Shown: positions 8,359-20,200, numbered from the stretch's first letter. The stretch: 64,000 nt of DNA from DASRFA01 sp035651755 (GCA_035651755.1 DASRFA010000016.1:57111-121110); one strand, 5' to 3'. The notes: generated by a model from the sequence alone, not told the origin. Made by a program: numbers and translations.

Positions 8359-9384
8359 TCACTTGAGGTTCGGGGCCTTCAGCGGCAGCTCCTTGTCCGA
8401 AGCGTCCGACGTCGTCGTGCTGCTCGCGCCGTCGTCGCAGACGCGGTCAGCGGGATCGTCGCCGGGGCCACCGGGCGCGCCCCAGTAGCTCCCGCGGGCG
8501 TCGAGCGTTCCGCCGGTCGAGTTGCGGAGACCGCAGCCGTCGTTCCCGTAGACGTTGTTGCCGGTCAGCGCGGTGTCGTGGAGGATCTGGGTCCAGATGC
8601 CGATGCCGCGGTTCGCGATCGCCGAGTTGCCGGTGAACACGTGTGGACCGAAGTTGATCTGGAAACCGACCTCCTCGTTCCCGGTCGCGAGGTTTCCGGT
8701 GACGACGGCGTGGTCGCCCTGGACCTCGAACCCGTAGAGGTTGGCGACGGCGACGTTCCGCGACAGCACCAGGGCGCCGTAGGTGCTGAAGCCGATGCTG
8801 CCGTTCTCCGTCGCGACGTTCCGCAGCACCCGGTTGGCGGCCTGCGACCCGGCCAAGCCGACGGACACGGAGAAGCCCGTGCCGGAGTTCTTCACGGCGT
8901 GGTTGCCCGCGACGGCCGTTCCGCCGGCGAAGACGACGACGCCGACCTGGCCGCGGGTCAGCGTGAACCCCTTTCCGGGCTTGCCGAAGACGGCGCCGTC
9001 GGCGGCGATCGAAACGAGGAAGTACGGGTCGCCCCCGCCGTCGATCACGGTCGCGGCAGCGCCCTTCTCGGACTCGACGGTGACGCGCTTGTCGACGTTC
9101 ACGAGGCAGTTGCACCCTTGCTCGAACGTCTCGTCCCCGGGGTCGCTCACGCCGTTTCCGTTCAGGTCGCCGTAGCGGCCCGGGCCGACGACGATGCGGT
9201 CGCCATCGGCCGCGCTCTCGAGCGCGGCCGTGATGGACCGGCACGGCCGGCCGGAAGCGCCGCACCCCGGCGCGTCCGTGCCGTCGTTCCGGACCATGCG
9301 GACGGCGGCTCCCGCCTCCGCCGCGAGCGCCAGCGCCACCACCGCGCCGGCGAACGAGGCAAACGATTTGGCCTTCCTGTTCAT
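8359..9384 (-). CDS. Exported right-handed parallel beta-helix protein
   Basis: 341 residues. Residues 1-26 are a Sec signal peptide (MNRKAK, then alanine-rich, cut near AGA-A). A segment of the type GCGASGRPCRSITAALES... follows, the lead into many surface beta-helix proteins. A Ca-binding-like loop DLNGNGVSDPGDE is at about residues 73-85. From about 140 to 310 short rungs repeat (SGTGFSVS, SIGFSTYGAL, LYGFEVQGD, EVGFQINFG, GIGIWTQ), typical of PbH1 repeats; SYWGAPGGPGDD closes the helix. Probably a cell-surface or secreted polysaccharide-binding protein or lyase; no catalytic residues can be assigned. Confidence 0.85.
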   Translation of the reverse strand: MNRKAKSFASFAGAVVALALAAEAGAAVRMVRNDGTDAPGCGASGRPCRSITAALESAADGDRIVVGPGRYGDLNGNGVSDPGDETFEQGCNCLVNVDKRVTVESEKGAAATVIDGGGDPYFLVSIAADGAVFGKPGKGFTLTRGQVGVVVFAGGTAVAGNHAVKNSGTGFSVSVGLAGSQAANRVLRNVATENGSIGFSTYGALVLSRNVAVANLYGFEVQGDHAVVTGNLATGNEEVGFQINFGPHVFTGNSAIANRGIGIWTQILHDTALTGNNVYGNDGCGLRNSTGGTLDARGSYWGAPGGPGDDPADRVCDDGASSTTTSDASDKELPLKAPNLK

Positions 9385-9587
9385 CGCTGACTCCCTCTGA
9401 TCGACACGCGGCGCTCCGGCGCCGCGAACGCGCGATCCGGAGCGGAGAGTCGGCGTTCGGGCGAAGGAAGTCCTGGCGAAAAGGCGGGATTACCCAGGGA
9501 ATTCTCAGGCGCGGGTCCCCGACAGGCGCGCGCTTGCCTCGCCTCCGACGGCTTGACTTGGGAGGCCCGGGGCGGGAACACCCGACC

Positions 9588-10789
9588 ATGGCGCTGCCGC
9601 CCGGCTTCGAAGCCGTCGACTTCGACGAGTTCCACCGACGAACCCTGCCGGCGCTGCTGAGCGGCGGTCGCGCGGCGCTCGTCGCGGGCGACGTCGCGAC
9701 CCTTCCGAGCCTCGCACTCCGGATCGACGACCGCCGCTCGTTCACCTACCGACCCGGCGACGGCGTGATCTCGATCGATCCCGGCGACGAACGCGCCGCC
9801 ACCGTGATCGCGATCGACGTCGACGACTGGTGCGGGCTCGTGCACGAGCTCGAGGCGCCGGCGGGGCTCGTCTACGGCGGACGGATTCGCGCGGTGCGCG
9901 GAGCCGCAGCCGATCTGATGGCGTGGGAATCCACGCTGCGCGCGCTCTACACCGGGCGGCCGCCCTACCGGCCCGAGGCGCTCGACCTGCGGGATCGCGA
10001 CGGCCGTCCGCTCGACGTCCAACGCGCGTTCGATCCCGCGGGCGAGCGCGCCGACATGGCGCACTTCCTCGCGACCGCGGGCTACCTCTTCGTCCGCGGC
10101 GTCTTCTCCGCGGACGAGGCGTCCCGCCTCCTCTCGGAGGCGATCGCGCTCCGAGCCGAAGCGCGCCCGGGCGACAAGCTCTCGTGGTGGGGCACGAACG
10201 CGGCCGGCGAAGAGGTGCTGACGCGCGTCACGCGCGCGAACGCGATGCCCGCGCTGGGCGCGCTCCCGTCGGATCCGCGCGTCCTCGACCTCGTCGCGCT
10301 CGCGGAGCGGCCGCTCGTCCACACCCGGGGGGAGGGCCAGGGCGTCACCGCGATCTACAAGCAGCCGGAGATGAGCAAGAGCGGCCTCTCCGACCTGCCC
10401 TGGCATCGCGACTGCGGTATGGGCGGACACGCGGTGATGTGCCCGCGGCTGCTCGTGTCGATCTACCTGCGCGAAGCGACGCCCGAGACCGGCGAGCTCG
10501 CCATGCTTCCGGGCTCGCACCGCGCGGCGTTCAACGCGCACGACCGCGGGATCGACCCGTGGCGACATGCCGCGCGCTTCGCGGCCCGGCCCGGCGACGT
10601 GTCGCTGCACTACGGCATGCGGCGCCGCCGCCGGCGCCCGGTCTCGCGGCGTATCGCGTCAGCGCGGTGATGTCGTTCGTGTCCGAGGGCGCGCGCCACC
10701 ATCGCGGCGAGGGCAGCTACAACGACGCCCTCCACCAGCGCGACGACGGGCAGATCGAGCACCTGGCGGTGGTCGCGAGGAAGCTCTAG
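9588..10789 (+). pseudogene. Phytanoyl-CoA dioxygenase (PhyH) family protein, frameshifted near the C-terminus
   Basis: The frame from ATG 9588 encodes a PhyH-type Fe(II)/2-oxoglutarate oxygenase: the facial triad start is DLPWHRDCGMGGH (His-x-Asp), followed by PRLLVSIYLREATPETGEL and MLPGSHR. At 'GDVSLHYG' (about 10610) the frame breaks and runs to an arginine-rich false end at 10670. The next frame continues the family's C-terminus as HAAPPPAPGLAAYRVSAVM...HHRGEGSYNDAL, stopping at 10789. One missing base (or two extra) around 10612-10620 would restore a protein of about 400 residues including the distal His. The N-terminal 110 residues are an uncharacterised extension. It is either a real recent mutation or an assembly error. 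Confidence 0.75.
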
Positions 10790-11025
10790 CCGCGCATAGG
10801 CCGTCGATCGTGCGCTGGGGCTCCGCGCAGGGACTTCGCTGGCGTTCGGCACACGTCGCGGAAACTTTGCTGGCCCGAATCGGGCGGCCAACGTAAGCTC
10901 ACGCACGGCAGCGAGAAGCGTACTCGGGGAATGAGGGGGGTTAGCTGCTCGACGCAGATTGCGCGCGATTTGCTCGATTCGTACGCCACAACACGATGGC
11001 CGCTAGACTGTTCGGAGATCACGAC

Positions 11026-12414
11026 ATGAACCGCGTCCGGTCGACTCACGGGCCAGGGCCAGTGCTCGCCGCCGCCTTCCTCGCCCTCGTCTGCGGCGCC
11101 TGTGGCGGCGGCGGAGGTGGCGGCTCGTCGAGCACGCCCACCGGACCGTCGACCTTCGATCGCATCCAGACGCAGGTCTTCGACGCGAGCTGCACCTCCG
11201 ACTCCTGCCACAGCAGCGTCGGGCGCGCCGGCGACCTCGTGCTGCAGGCGGGGTCCTCGTGGGACTCGCTGATCAACCACGTTCCGTCGAACCCGGACGC
11301 GGCAGCTCGTGGCTGGATGCGCGTCATGCCCGGGCAGTCGGGCCAGAGCTTCCTCATGGCGAAGCTCGACGGAAATCTCGCCGCCGGCCAGGGCGTCTCG
11401 ATGCCGAACGGCGCGGGTCGCCTGTCGGAGACGACGCTCGCCGTGATCCGGGCGTGGATCGACGCCGGCGCGCCGGCCGACGGCCAGGTGCCGGGAGACG
11501 ACGGCTCACCGCTCGGTGGCGGCGACGCGAAAGAAGACGTCAGCCTTCCCCCTCCCGCCAGCGGCGTGCAGATCAGCGTCACGTCGCCGCCGGTTCCCGT
11601 CGGCATGGAGGAAACGGGCTGCCACTACCTGAAGCTTCCATCGGACGTCGACCTCGAGGTGAACCGCATCCAGGTCGCCGTGAGCGGAGGCAGCCATCAC
11701 ATCCATCTCTACCGCGCCTACGATCGAAGCCTCGACCTGCCCGATCACTACGAGCCCTGCAACATGGCCGTCGACTTCGATCAGTGGGAGCTCGTCGTCG
11801 CGGTGCAGCTCCGTCAGACGGACTGGGAGCTGCCGCCAGGCGTCGCGTTCCACTTCCACGCCGGCGAGCAGCTCCTCATGCAGACGCACTTCGTGAACGT
11901 CGGGGCCCTCGAGACGGTCGGCGAGGGCAAGGCGATCATGAACCTCAATGCCACCGACCCCGCGAATGTCACCGCGCACGCCGGCGCGATGTTCGGACAG
12001 AACAAGGACGTGTTCGTGCCGGCGCATTCCACGCCCACGCTTTCGGCGGAATGCGTCTTCCCCAAGGATCTCGAGCTCATGGGGGAGACCGGGCACTACC
12101 ACTTCCGCGGCCGGCACTTCACGACCTACCTGTGGAACAACGGTGTGCGCGGCGACAAGATCTACGAGTACATCGGGTACAACGACCCGCCGTTCCAGGT
12201 CCACAGCCCTCCCGTGCACTTCGCTCCGGGAGGCGGGCTGCAGTGGGAGTGCTACTGGGAGAACATGACCGACAACGACTTCAACTTCGGTCCGTTCACC
12301 GATACCAACGAGCACTGCAACTGGTTCGGCTTCTACTATCCGACGGACTCGCTCGACGAGTCGATCACCTGCGTCAAGAAGGACGGCGTCTCCACCACGA
12401 CCGTCCGCCGCTAG
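11026..12414 (+). CDS. Copper type II monooxygenase-like lipoprotein with cytochrome-like N-domain
   Basis: 462 residues from ATG 11026 (GGAG at 11014-11017). A signal sequence ends in a Cys-containing, glycine-rich tail (VCGACGGGGGGG), so it is probably a lipoprotein. Residues about 35-145 look like the c-type cytochrome module common in surface proteins: FDASCTSDSCHSS, then 'MPGQSGQSFLMAKLDG' and a terminal IRAWIDAGAP. The heme motif is CX4CH rather than CXXCH. The rest resembles the peptidylglycine/dopamine monooxygenase fold: GSHHIHLYRA (CuH site), and FHFHAGEQLLMQTHFVN (HxH and second His). No Met ligand was securely placed. Probably an exported electron-transfer or oxygenase protein; substrate unknown. 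Confidence 0.8.
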   Translation: MNRVRSTHGPGPVLAAAFLALVCGACGGGGGGGSSSTPTGPSTFDRIQTQVFDASCTSDSCHSSVGRAGDLVLQAGSSWDSLINHVPSNPDAAARGWMRVMPGQSGQSFLMAKLDGNLAAGQGVSMPNGAGRLSETTLAVIRAWIDAGAPADGQVPGDDGSPLGGGDAKEDVSLPPPASGVQISVTSPPVPVGMEETGCHYLKLPSDVDLEVNRIQVAVSGGSHHIHLYRAYDRSLDLPDHYEPCNMAVDFDQWELVVAVQLRQTDWELPPGVAFHFHAGEQLLMQTHFVNVGALETVGEGKAIMNLNATDPANVTAHAGAMFGQNKDVFVPAHSTPTLSAECVFPKDLELMGETGHYHFRGRHFTTYLWNNGVRGDKIYEYIGYNDPPFQVHSPPVHFAPGGGLQWECYWENMTDNDFNFGPFTDTNEHCNWFGFYYPTDSLDESITCVKKDGVSTTTVRR

Positions 12415-12440
12415 GAGACTGGGCCCTAGCCGCCTCGCTT

Positions 12441-12469
12441 CGCGGCCCGGCGTCAGCCGCCGGGCCGCG
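12441..12469. terminator. Strong hairpin between convergent genes
   Basis: Perfect 12-bp stem CGCGGCCCGGCG / CGCCGGGCCGCG with a 5-base loop (TCAGC) that contains the TGA stop codon of the minus-strand gene ending at 12453. It sits between convergent genes and could act in both directions. There is no T-run, so intrinsic termination is uncertain. Confidence 0.5.
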
Positions 12470-13364
12470 TCGGCAGCCCGATGCTCACGACGGTCCACGC
12501 CCCCGGATCGACGAGCGCCGCGCCGCTTTCGCCGTCGCGCCTGACGTCGATCAGGTTGTACGAGTTCTGTCCGTGGTTCTGGAGGTGGAAGTAGACCGGC
12601 GTGCCGGCGGGCGCCTCGAAGTCGGCCGTCACGAGGAAGGTCCCGACGCCCGCCGGCGACGGAATCGGGAACTCGGTGCTCCACAAGCGATCGTCGCCGA
12701 CGTGGACGGCGAGGTAGGCCGAGCCGGGCGCCGGCGCATCGAGCGCGAAGTGCCAGGTGCGAATGAAGAACTGGTCACCGGGCCGGACGCCGAAGAGCGC
12801 CGGCTGGCCGACCGTCAAGTAGTTGCACCCGGTGGTATTGATGCCGAGCGAAGGCAAACCTCCGATGTCCTCGGGAAAATGCGCGAGGGGATCGCAGAAC
12901 GATCCCGGCGGCTGGAGCGGCGCGAACGGATCGCTCGCCGGCAGCAGGAAGGCTCCCGGCAGCGTCACGTTGGCGATCAGCTGCCACTCCTCGGCCGGGC
13001 ACGGAGCGGCCGCGCAGCGATCGGCGCCGTAGCAGGCGAACCGGATCTGCACCTGGCTCGGATCGCGGACGCCGTCGTCCGACTGGCGCAGGCACCAGAC
13101 GAACTTCGGCGCGCTGCCGTCGGTCGGGAAGACGTTGCCGGTCACCGTGCCGTCGTTCGGATTCGAGGTGATGGCCCACCGAAAGCCGTCGACGTCCTTG
13201 CTCACCAGAGTGCTGCGGCCGTCGGGCGTGGTCTGGGTCACACCCGACTGTGCGTCGGCGGGCGGCGCGACGGCGAGGCGCGATGCGCCCAGCGCCAGCG
13301 CGAGCGCCAGCTGCAACGCGACGTCTCTCCGGCGAGCTTCGGGCATCCGGGGCATCGCCGGCAT
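12453..13364 (-). CDS. Exported protein with a trypsin-C-terminal-type repeat domain
   Basis: 303 residues from ATG 13364, which places a signal peptide (alanine/leucine-rich, cut near ADAQ-SG) at the N-terminus. Residues about 45-145 form a domain that also occurs twice at the C-terminus of the trypsin-like protease at 31560-33128: shared landmarks are RWAITS, GTVTGNVFPTDG, PKFVWCL, DDGVRDPSQVQIRFAC, APCPAEEW and NVTLPGAF. The C-terminal half has WHFALDAPAPG and TPVYFHLQNHG patterns, likely a beta-sandwich, unrecognised. Divergently transcribed from the GH31 gene. Function unknown; probably an extracellular binding module. Confidence 0.78.
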   Translation of the reverse strand: MPAMPRMPEARRRDVALQLALALALGASRLAVAPPADAQSGVTQTTPDGRSTLVSKDVDGFRWAITSNPNDGTVTGNVFPTDGSAPKFVWCLRQSDDGVRDPSQVQIRFACYGADRCAAAPCPAEEWQLIANVTLPGAFLLPASDPFAPLQPPGSFCDPLAHFPEDIGGLPSLGINTTGCNYLTVGQPALFGVRPGDQFFIRTWHFALDAPAPGSAYLAVHVGDDRLWSTEFPIPSPAGVGTFLVTADFEAPAGTPVYFHLQNHGQNSYNLIDVRRDGESGAALVDPGAWTVVSIGLPTRPGG

Positions 13365-13461
13365 TGAACCACGCTGCCGGGAAGCGCGCACCGGATTCGC
13401 GCAGCGTCGCCGGGCGGAGGTTGCGCGCTCCGACCTACCCATCCAAGATCGGGCTCCCGAA

Positions 13462-15813
13462 ATGAGACCCGCGATCGCTTCCTCGGCGCTCCGTCTCGCC
13501 TTCGTCTTCGCCCTCGCGGCCGGCTGTGGCGACGCGACGCCCACGCACACGGCACCCACGACGGCGCTCCGCGTGAGCGAGTCGGGCGAGATCGGCCTCC
13601 TCCGAGACGGGGTGACGCTCGCGGTCCTCGAGCCCGATGCGGTCCGCCTCGGGGTGGTCGACGAGGTCTCCGAGCGCGAGAACTACGATCCGCAGCACCT
13701 CGTGACGGGCGGAGCCGGCGTACCCGAAGGCTTCCACTGGTCTTTGCCGACGGATGTCCGGGTCGTCGCGGGCGGGACGGAGAGGGCGCAACTCGATCTC
13801 GCCTTCGCCGACGAGATCTCGGCCGCGCTCGCCATCGAGCGCGCGGGCGACGGTCGCTTCGCAGGGCATCTGAAGGTGACTGCGGGAGCGTCTCGCGTCG
13901 CCTACGAGCAGCTGCGCGTGCGGGTCGATTCCGCGGAAGCCTTCTACGGGCTGGGCGAGTCCTTCGATCAGGTGAACCAGCGGGGGAAGCTGCGCGCGAT
14001 GCAGATCGAGCTCGATCCGGGCATCGAGAGCTCGAACAACGAGGCCCACGTGCCGGTCCCGTTCTTCGTCGGAACGCGCGGCTGGGGTCTCTTCGTCGCG
14101 ACGTCGTATCCGGCGACGTTCGACATGGCGGCCGCGGATCCGGAGCGGGTCGAGATCAGCGTCGGCACCGCTCTCGCCTCCGCCGGCGGCCTCGACTTCC
14201 ACTGGTTCGCGGCCGCGCACCCGCTCGACGTGACGCGGCAGTACTACGAGGTGACCGGCACGCCGAAGCTCCCCGCTCCTTGGGCGCTCGGTCCGTGGAT
14301 CTGGCGCAACGAGGTCGCGGGCGAGGACGCGGTCCTCGACGACGCCACGATGATCCGCGAGCTCGACCTCGCGACCACCGGCTACTGGATCGATCGCCCC
14401 TACGCGAGCGCCGTCAACAGCTTCGACTTCGACCCGGCGCGCTACGGCGACCCGCGTGCGATGATCGCACGGCTACGCGACCTCGGCCTCCGCGTCGCGC
14501 TCTGGCACACTCCCTACCTCGAGGACAAACCCGCGAACCAGGCCCTGCTCGCGGAGGCCACTGCGGGTGGCTGGTTCCCGAACCCGGCCGGTCTGCTCCT
14601 CCTGAACGACTGGAGCATGCCGATCGATTTCACCTCCGCGGCGGCACGCGAGTTCTGGCAGGCGCATCTCCGCTTCTACACGGAGCTCGGCATCGAGGGC
14701 TTCAAGCTCGACTACGGCGAGGACGTCGTCGCCGGGCTGCCGGGCATCCGGAGCCCATGGGGATTCGCCGACGGCAGCGACGAGCGCACGATGCACGCCG
14801 ACTACCAGCGCTTCTATCACCGCGTGTATGCCGAGGTCGTGCCGGAAGACGGCGGTTTCTTGCTTTGTCGCGCTGGGACCTGGGGCGATCAGGTGAACGG
14901 GCCGATCATCTGGCCGGGCGATCTCGACGCGACCCTCGCCCGGCATCGCGAGCCGGCCGAGGACGGCGGTGAGCGCTACGTGTCGGTCGGCGGGCTTCCC
15001 GCGGCGATCAACGCATCGCTCACCCTCGGCCCGAGCGGCTTCCCGTTCTTCGGCTCGGACACCGGCGGCTTCCGGCACGACCCGCCCGACGAGGAGACGT
15101 TCACGCGCTGGTTCGAGCACACGGCGCTCTCGACCGTGATGCAGGTCGGCACCGGCTCGAACCTGGTCCCGTGGGAATGGGATCGCTTCGGCTACTCGCC
15201 CGCGGTGCTCGAGCGCTATCGCCGCTACGCGCGGCTCCATCTCCGCCTCTGGCCCTACCTCTGGACCCATGCGACGCGGCTCGCCGAGGACGGACGTCCG
15301 ATCCAGCGCGCGCTCGGCCTCGCCCATCCCGAGCTCGGGCTCCACCCGAACGACGTCTACTTGCTCGGCGACGACCTGCTCGTCGCTCCCGTGGTCGAGC
15401 GGGGCGCGACGGCGCGCGAGGTGCCGCTTCCGGCCGGGGGCTGGATCGACTGGTGGACCGGCGAGCGCCACGAGGGCGGCGGCACGATCGTCGTCGATGC
15501 TCCCCTCGACACGCTCCCCCTCTTCCTGCGCGAGGGTGGGATCGTGCCGCTCCTGCGGCCGACCATCGACACCTTGAGCCCCGTCGCCGACCGGGACGCG
15601 ATCGACAGCTACGCGACCGATCCCGGCGTGCTGTACGCGCGCGCCGTTCCGGGCGACCAGCGGAGCTCGTTCGCGCTCTTCGACGGCAGCCGGATCGAGA
15701 TCGACGCGAACGGCCGCCCGCGCTTCGTCGCGGGCGAGGAGTTTCGCGCGGGCGCGGTCGTCGAGCTCTGGCAAGACGGCGCCTTCAGAGAGGTGTTCGT
15801 GCCGCCGACATGA
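13462..15813 (+). CDS. Glycoside hydrolase family 31 lipoprotein (alpha-glucosidase/alpha-xylosidase type)
   Basis: 783 residues from ATG 13462, with lipobox LAAGC near residue 23, so it is probably anchored in the periplasm or outer membrane. GH31 signatures: FYGLGESFDQVN, then WIDRPYASAVNSFDFDP, the nucleophile in EGFKLDYGED (Asp417), acid/base in IIWPGDLDA (Asp487) and PFFGSDTGGFR. The C-terminal beta domains are present (about 640-783), a normal family length. Retaining hydrolysis of alpha-linked glucosides or xylosides; the exact sugar cannot be read, but the window also encodes xylA-xylB. Separated by about 100 bp from a divergent gene, so a bidirectional promoter is likely at 13365-13461. 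Confidence 0.92.
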   Translation: MRPAIASSALRLAFVFALAAGCGDATPTHTAPTTALRVSESGEIGLLRDGVTLAVLEPDAVRLGVVDEVSERENYDPQHLVTGGAGVPEGFHWSLPTDVRVVAGGTERAQLDLAFADEISAALAIERAGDGRFAGHLKVTAGASRVAYEQLRVRVDSAEAFYGLGESFDQVNQRGKLRAMQIELDPGIESSNNEAHVPVPFFVGTRGWGLFVATSYPATFDMAAADPERVEISVGTALASAGGLDFHWFAAAHPLDVTRQYYEVTGTPKLPAPWALGPWIWRNEVAGEDAVLDDATMIRELDLATTGYWIDRPYASAVNSFDFDPARYGDPRAMIARLRDLGLRVALWHTPYLEDKPANQALLAEATAGGWFPNPAGLLLLNDWSMPIDFTSAAAREFWQAHLRFYTELGIEGFKLDYGEDVVAGLPGIRSPWGFADGSDERTMHADYQRFYHRVYAEVVPEDGGFLLCRAGTWGDQVNGPIIWPGDLDATLARHREPAEDGGERYVSVGGLPAAINASLTLGPSGFPFFGSDTGGFRHDPPDEETFTRWFEHTALSTVMQVGTGSNLVPWEWDRFGYSPAVLERYRRYARLHLRLWPYLWTHATRLAEDGRPIQRALGLAHPELGLHPNDVYLLGDDLLVAPVVERGATAREVPLPAGGWIDWWTGERHEGGGTIVVDAPLDTLPLFLREGGIVPLLRPTIDTLSPVADRDAIDSYATDPGVLYARAVPGDQRSSFALFDGSRIEIDANGRPRFVAGEEFRAGAVVELWQDGAFREVFVPPT

Positions 15814-15880
15814 GTTTGATCTAGGTTCCGGGAGGGCAGCCGCGGGCAGCGCGCTGCTCTGCGCGACAAGGAGGAAGGCC

Positions 15881-17080
<1,200 letters not shown>

Positions 17081-17112
17081 CCGTCGACGCGGCGGGCGAC
17101 GGGCCTTGAAGC

Positions 17113-17188
17113 GCGAGCGAAGCGAGCACCGCGGGGAGTGGGGCCCCGTTCGGCTTCGCCGAACGGGGCGAGGGAAGCGTTTCCCTCG
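17113..17188. repeat. REP-like palindromic element
   Basis: Three parts in order: the 15-mer GCGAGCGAAGCGAGC (17113-17127) with a GCGGGGAGTGG tail, a perfect 11-bp stem CCCCGTTCGGC (17144-17154, loop TTC, 17158-17168), and CGAGGGAA / TTCCCTCG (17169-17188). The same building blocks occur, mostly in the reverse direction, at 30308-30374, 37686-37880 and 63755-63880. It may act as a terminator for the acyl-CoA dehydrogenase gene ending at 17080. Confidence 0.75.
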
Positions 17189-17244
17189 TTGATCGGCCGT
17201 TGCCTTCCCGTGACGCCTGAGCGATCGTCGCGCCCCGCAGCGCC

Positions 17245-20200
17245 ATGACCGGGCTCTCTCCTGCCGACGGCTTCATCGGGACGGAGCGGTTCCGGCCGCT
17301 CGGCCTCGTCGGCCGCGGCGGAACCGGGGTCGTCTACCGCGTCTACGACGTCGAGACGGAGAGCGAGGTCGCGCTGAAGACGCTCGCGGCCGTGGCGCCC
17401 GAGTCGCTCTACGACCTGAAGCAGGAGTTCCGGGCGCTCGCCGACGTCACGCACCCGAATCTCGTCGCGCTCTATGAGCTCGTCGTCGCGCAGGAAGCGT
17501 TCTTCTTCACGATGGAGCTCGTCGACGGGACGGACTTCGTCACGTACGTGCGCGGCGAAGCCGGCACGGCGACGGCCGAGGGCGGCGCGCTCGCCCGCCT
17601 GCTGCGCGCGGCCCTGCAGCTCGTCGACGGGCTGTCGGCGCTCCACCGCGCCGGGAAGCTCCATCGCGACGTGAAGCCGTCGAACGTCCTGGTCACGACG
17701 TCCGGGCGCGTCGTCGTCCTCGACTTCGGCCTCGTCGCGGCGCTCCGCGGCGCGCGCGACCGCGGCGAAGCGTCGTTCAGCGGCACCCTGCAGTACGCCG
17801 GCCCGGAGCAGGTCTTCGGCGGCACGCGCAGCCCTGCCAGCGACTGGTACTCCGTCGGCATGCTCGTCTACGAGGCGCTGACGGGCCGGCTTCCGTTCGA
17901 CGGACCGCTCGAGGAGATGCTCGTCGCGAAGAGGACGACGCGTCCCGTGCCGCCGAGCGCTCTCGCGCGCGGCATCCCGCCGGAGCTCGACGCGCTCGTG
18001 CTGGGCCTCCTGCATCCCGATCCCGCCGCACGCCCGCCCGCGGCCGACATCGCGACCGCGCTGTGCGCGTTGGCCGAGCCGGTTCGCACTCCCACGAACG
18101 CGCCCGCGCCGCGGGCGATCGCCGCGACGGCACCGGAGGGCTTCGAGCCCACGCTCCTGGGTCGCGACGACGAGCTGCGCGCGATGCGCGGCGCCTACGA
18201 GGCCGCGGGCTCGACGGCCGTGGCGGCGATCGCGGTCACGGGTCCTTCGGGCATCGGCAAGAGCGCGCTCGTGCGCCGCTTCCTCGACGACGTCGAGCGC
18301 GCCCCGGACGCGCTCGTGCTGCGCGGGCGCTGCCAGCCGCAGGAGCTGGTCCCCTACAACGCGTTCGACGGGGTGATCGACGGCCTGAGCAGCTGGCTCG
18401 CCGAGGGACCCGCCGAGCGGATCGCGCGGGTCCTGTCGCCGGCCGCCATCGACGCCCTCGCCCGCATCTTCCCGGTCCTCGCCCGCAGCGCGCCGTTCGC
18501 CGTCGCTCGCGACGCCCCGGCCGCGGAGCCGTACGAGACGAGGCGCCGGGCATTCGAGGCGATGCGCTCGCTCCTGTCGGGGATCGCAGGCGAGCGCCGG
18601 GTCGTCGTCTGGATCGACGACGCGCACTGGGCGGACCGCGACAGTGCGGCGCTGCTCGCGGAGCTCGTGCGCGCGCCGTCGCCGCCGGTCTTCTTCGTCC
18701 TCTCCGCGCGGGCCGGCGCGGAAGCGGACGCCGACGTGGACGACGGCCTGATCGAAGCGATCCGCGCGGTGCCGGACGCCCACCGCCTCGCGCTCGGTCC
18801 GCTCGACGGCGCCGCGGCGACGCGTCTCGCCGCCGAGCTGTGGTCGTCGAGCGGCGCCGTGGGTGCGCCTTCCGCCGAGCTCGTGCGCGAGGCCTCCGGG
18901 TCGCCGTTCATGCTCGGCCAGATCGCGTTCGCGGCGGGGCGCGGAGGCGCGTCGCCGCAGAGGCTCGCGGACGTCGTGTCGGGTCGCATCGCGACGCTGC
19001 CGACGTCGGCGCGCGACCTCCTCGAGATCGTCGCGGTCGCGGGCGCTCCGCTCGAGCGGGACGTCGCGCTCGACGCGGCCGGGCTCGGACGGCGCGGGCG
19101 CCCGTTCGCGTACGAGCTGCAGCACGGCCGGCTCCTGCGAGCGATCCGCGTGCGCGACGAGACCGCGGTCGAGGTCTACCACGACCGGATCCGCGAGGCG
19201 GTCGTCGCCGCGCTCGTCGGCGATCGCCGGCGCGCGCTGCATCGCCGGCTCGCCGACACGCTGGTCGCGACCCGCGCCCCCGACCCGTACCTGCTCTTCA
19301 CCCACTATCTCGGAGCCGGCGACGCCGAGCGGGCCGCTCACCACGCCGAGGAGGCGGCCGACCGAGCGGCGGGTGCGCTCGCGTTCGGCCGCGCCGCCGA
19401 GCTCTATCGCCGCGCTCGCGAGCTCTCCGGCGCGACGGGCTCGGTGCGACCCGACGTGACCGTCAAGCTCGCGCACGCGCTCGCGAACGCCGGCCGATCG
19501 GCCGAAGCGGCGATCGAGTACGCGAGCGCGGCCGACGCGTCGGAGACGGCGGCCGATGCCGCGGCCCTCTTCGACCTGCGGCGGCGCTCGGCGGAGCAGT
19601 TCCTGCGCGCCGGGCGGATCGCCGACGGCACGAGCGGGATGCGCGCGGTCCTCGCGCGCTCCGGGATCCCGCTCGCCGCATCCGAGGGCCGCGCCCTGGT
19701 CGACGCGCTCGCCCTGCGCGCGCGCCTCGCGTGGCGCGGCCGGCGCATGCGCCGCGATCGCGAGCCCGTGAGCGAGAGCGCACGCCTCCACCTCGACGCG
19801 CTGTGGGGCGCGACGGTGACGCTCGGGGTGATGGACCAGGTGCAGGCCGACGCGCTCGCCGTTCGCCACTGCATCGCCGCGCTCGACGCCGGCGACCCGG
19901 TCCACGCGGCGCGCGCCATCGGGCTCGAGACCGCGAAGGCGGCGCAATTCGGCGGCGGCCGCCAGCGCCGGCGAGCCGCTCGCATGCTGCGCCTGATGGC
20001 CGAGCTCGCGGCCGAGGGCGGCGAGCCGTACGAGCGCGCGTACCTCGAGATCGTGTCCGGCGTGTGCGCGTACCAGAACGCCCGCTGGCGCGACGCCCAC
20101 GAGCGCTGCCGGGCGGGCACGGCGATCCTGCGCGAGTCGTGCCGGGGCGTATCGTGGGAGCTCGCCACCAGCGAGGCCTTCGCGCTCTCCGCGCTCGGGC

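Noticed and set aside
13462..15813. GH31 gene considered part of the xylose operon
   Set aside because: It is 22 kb from xylA-xylB; a functional link (xyloside release and catabolism) is possible but no sequence signal joins them.
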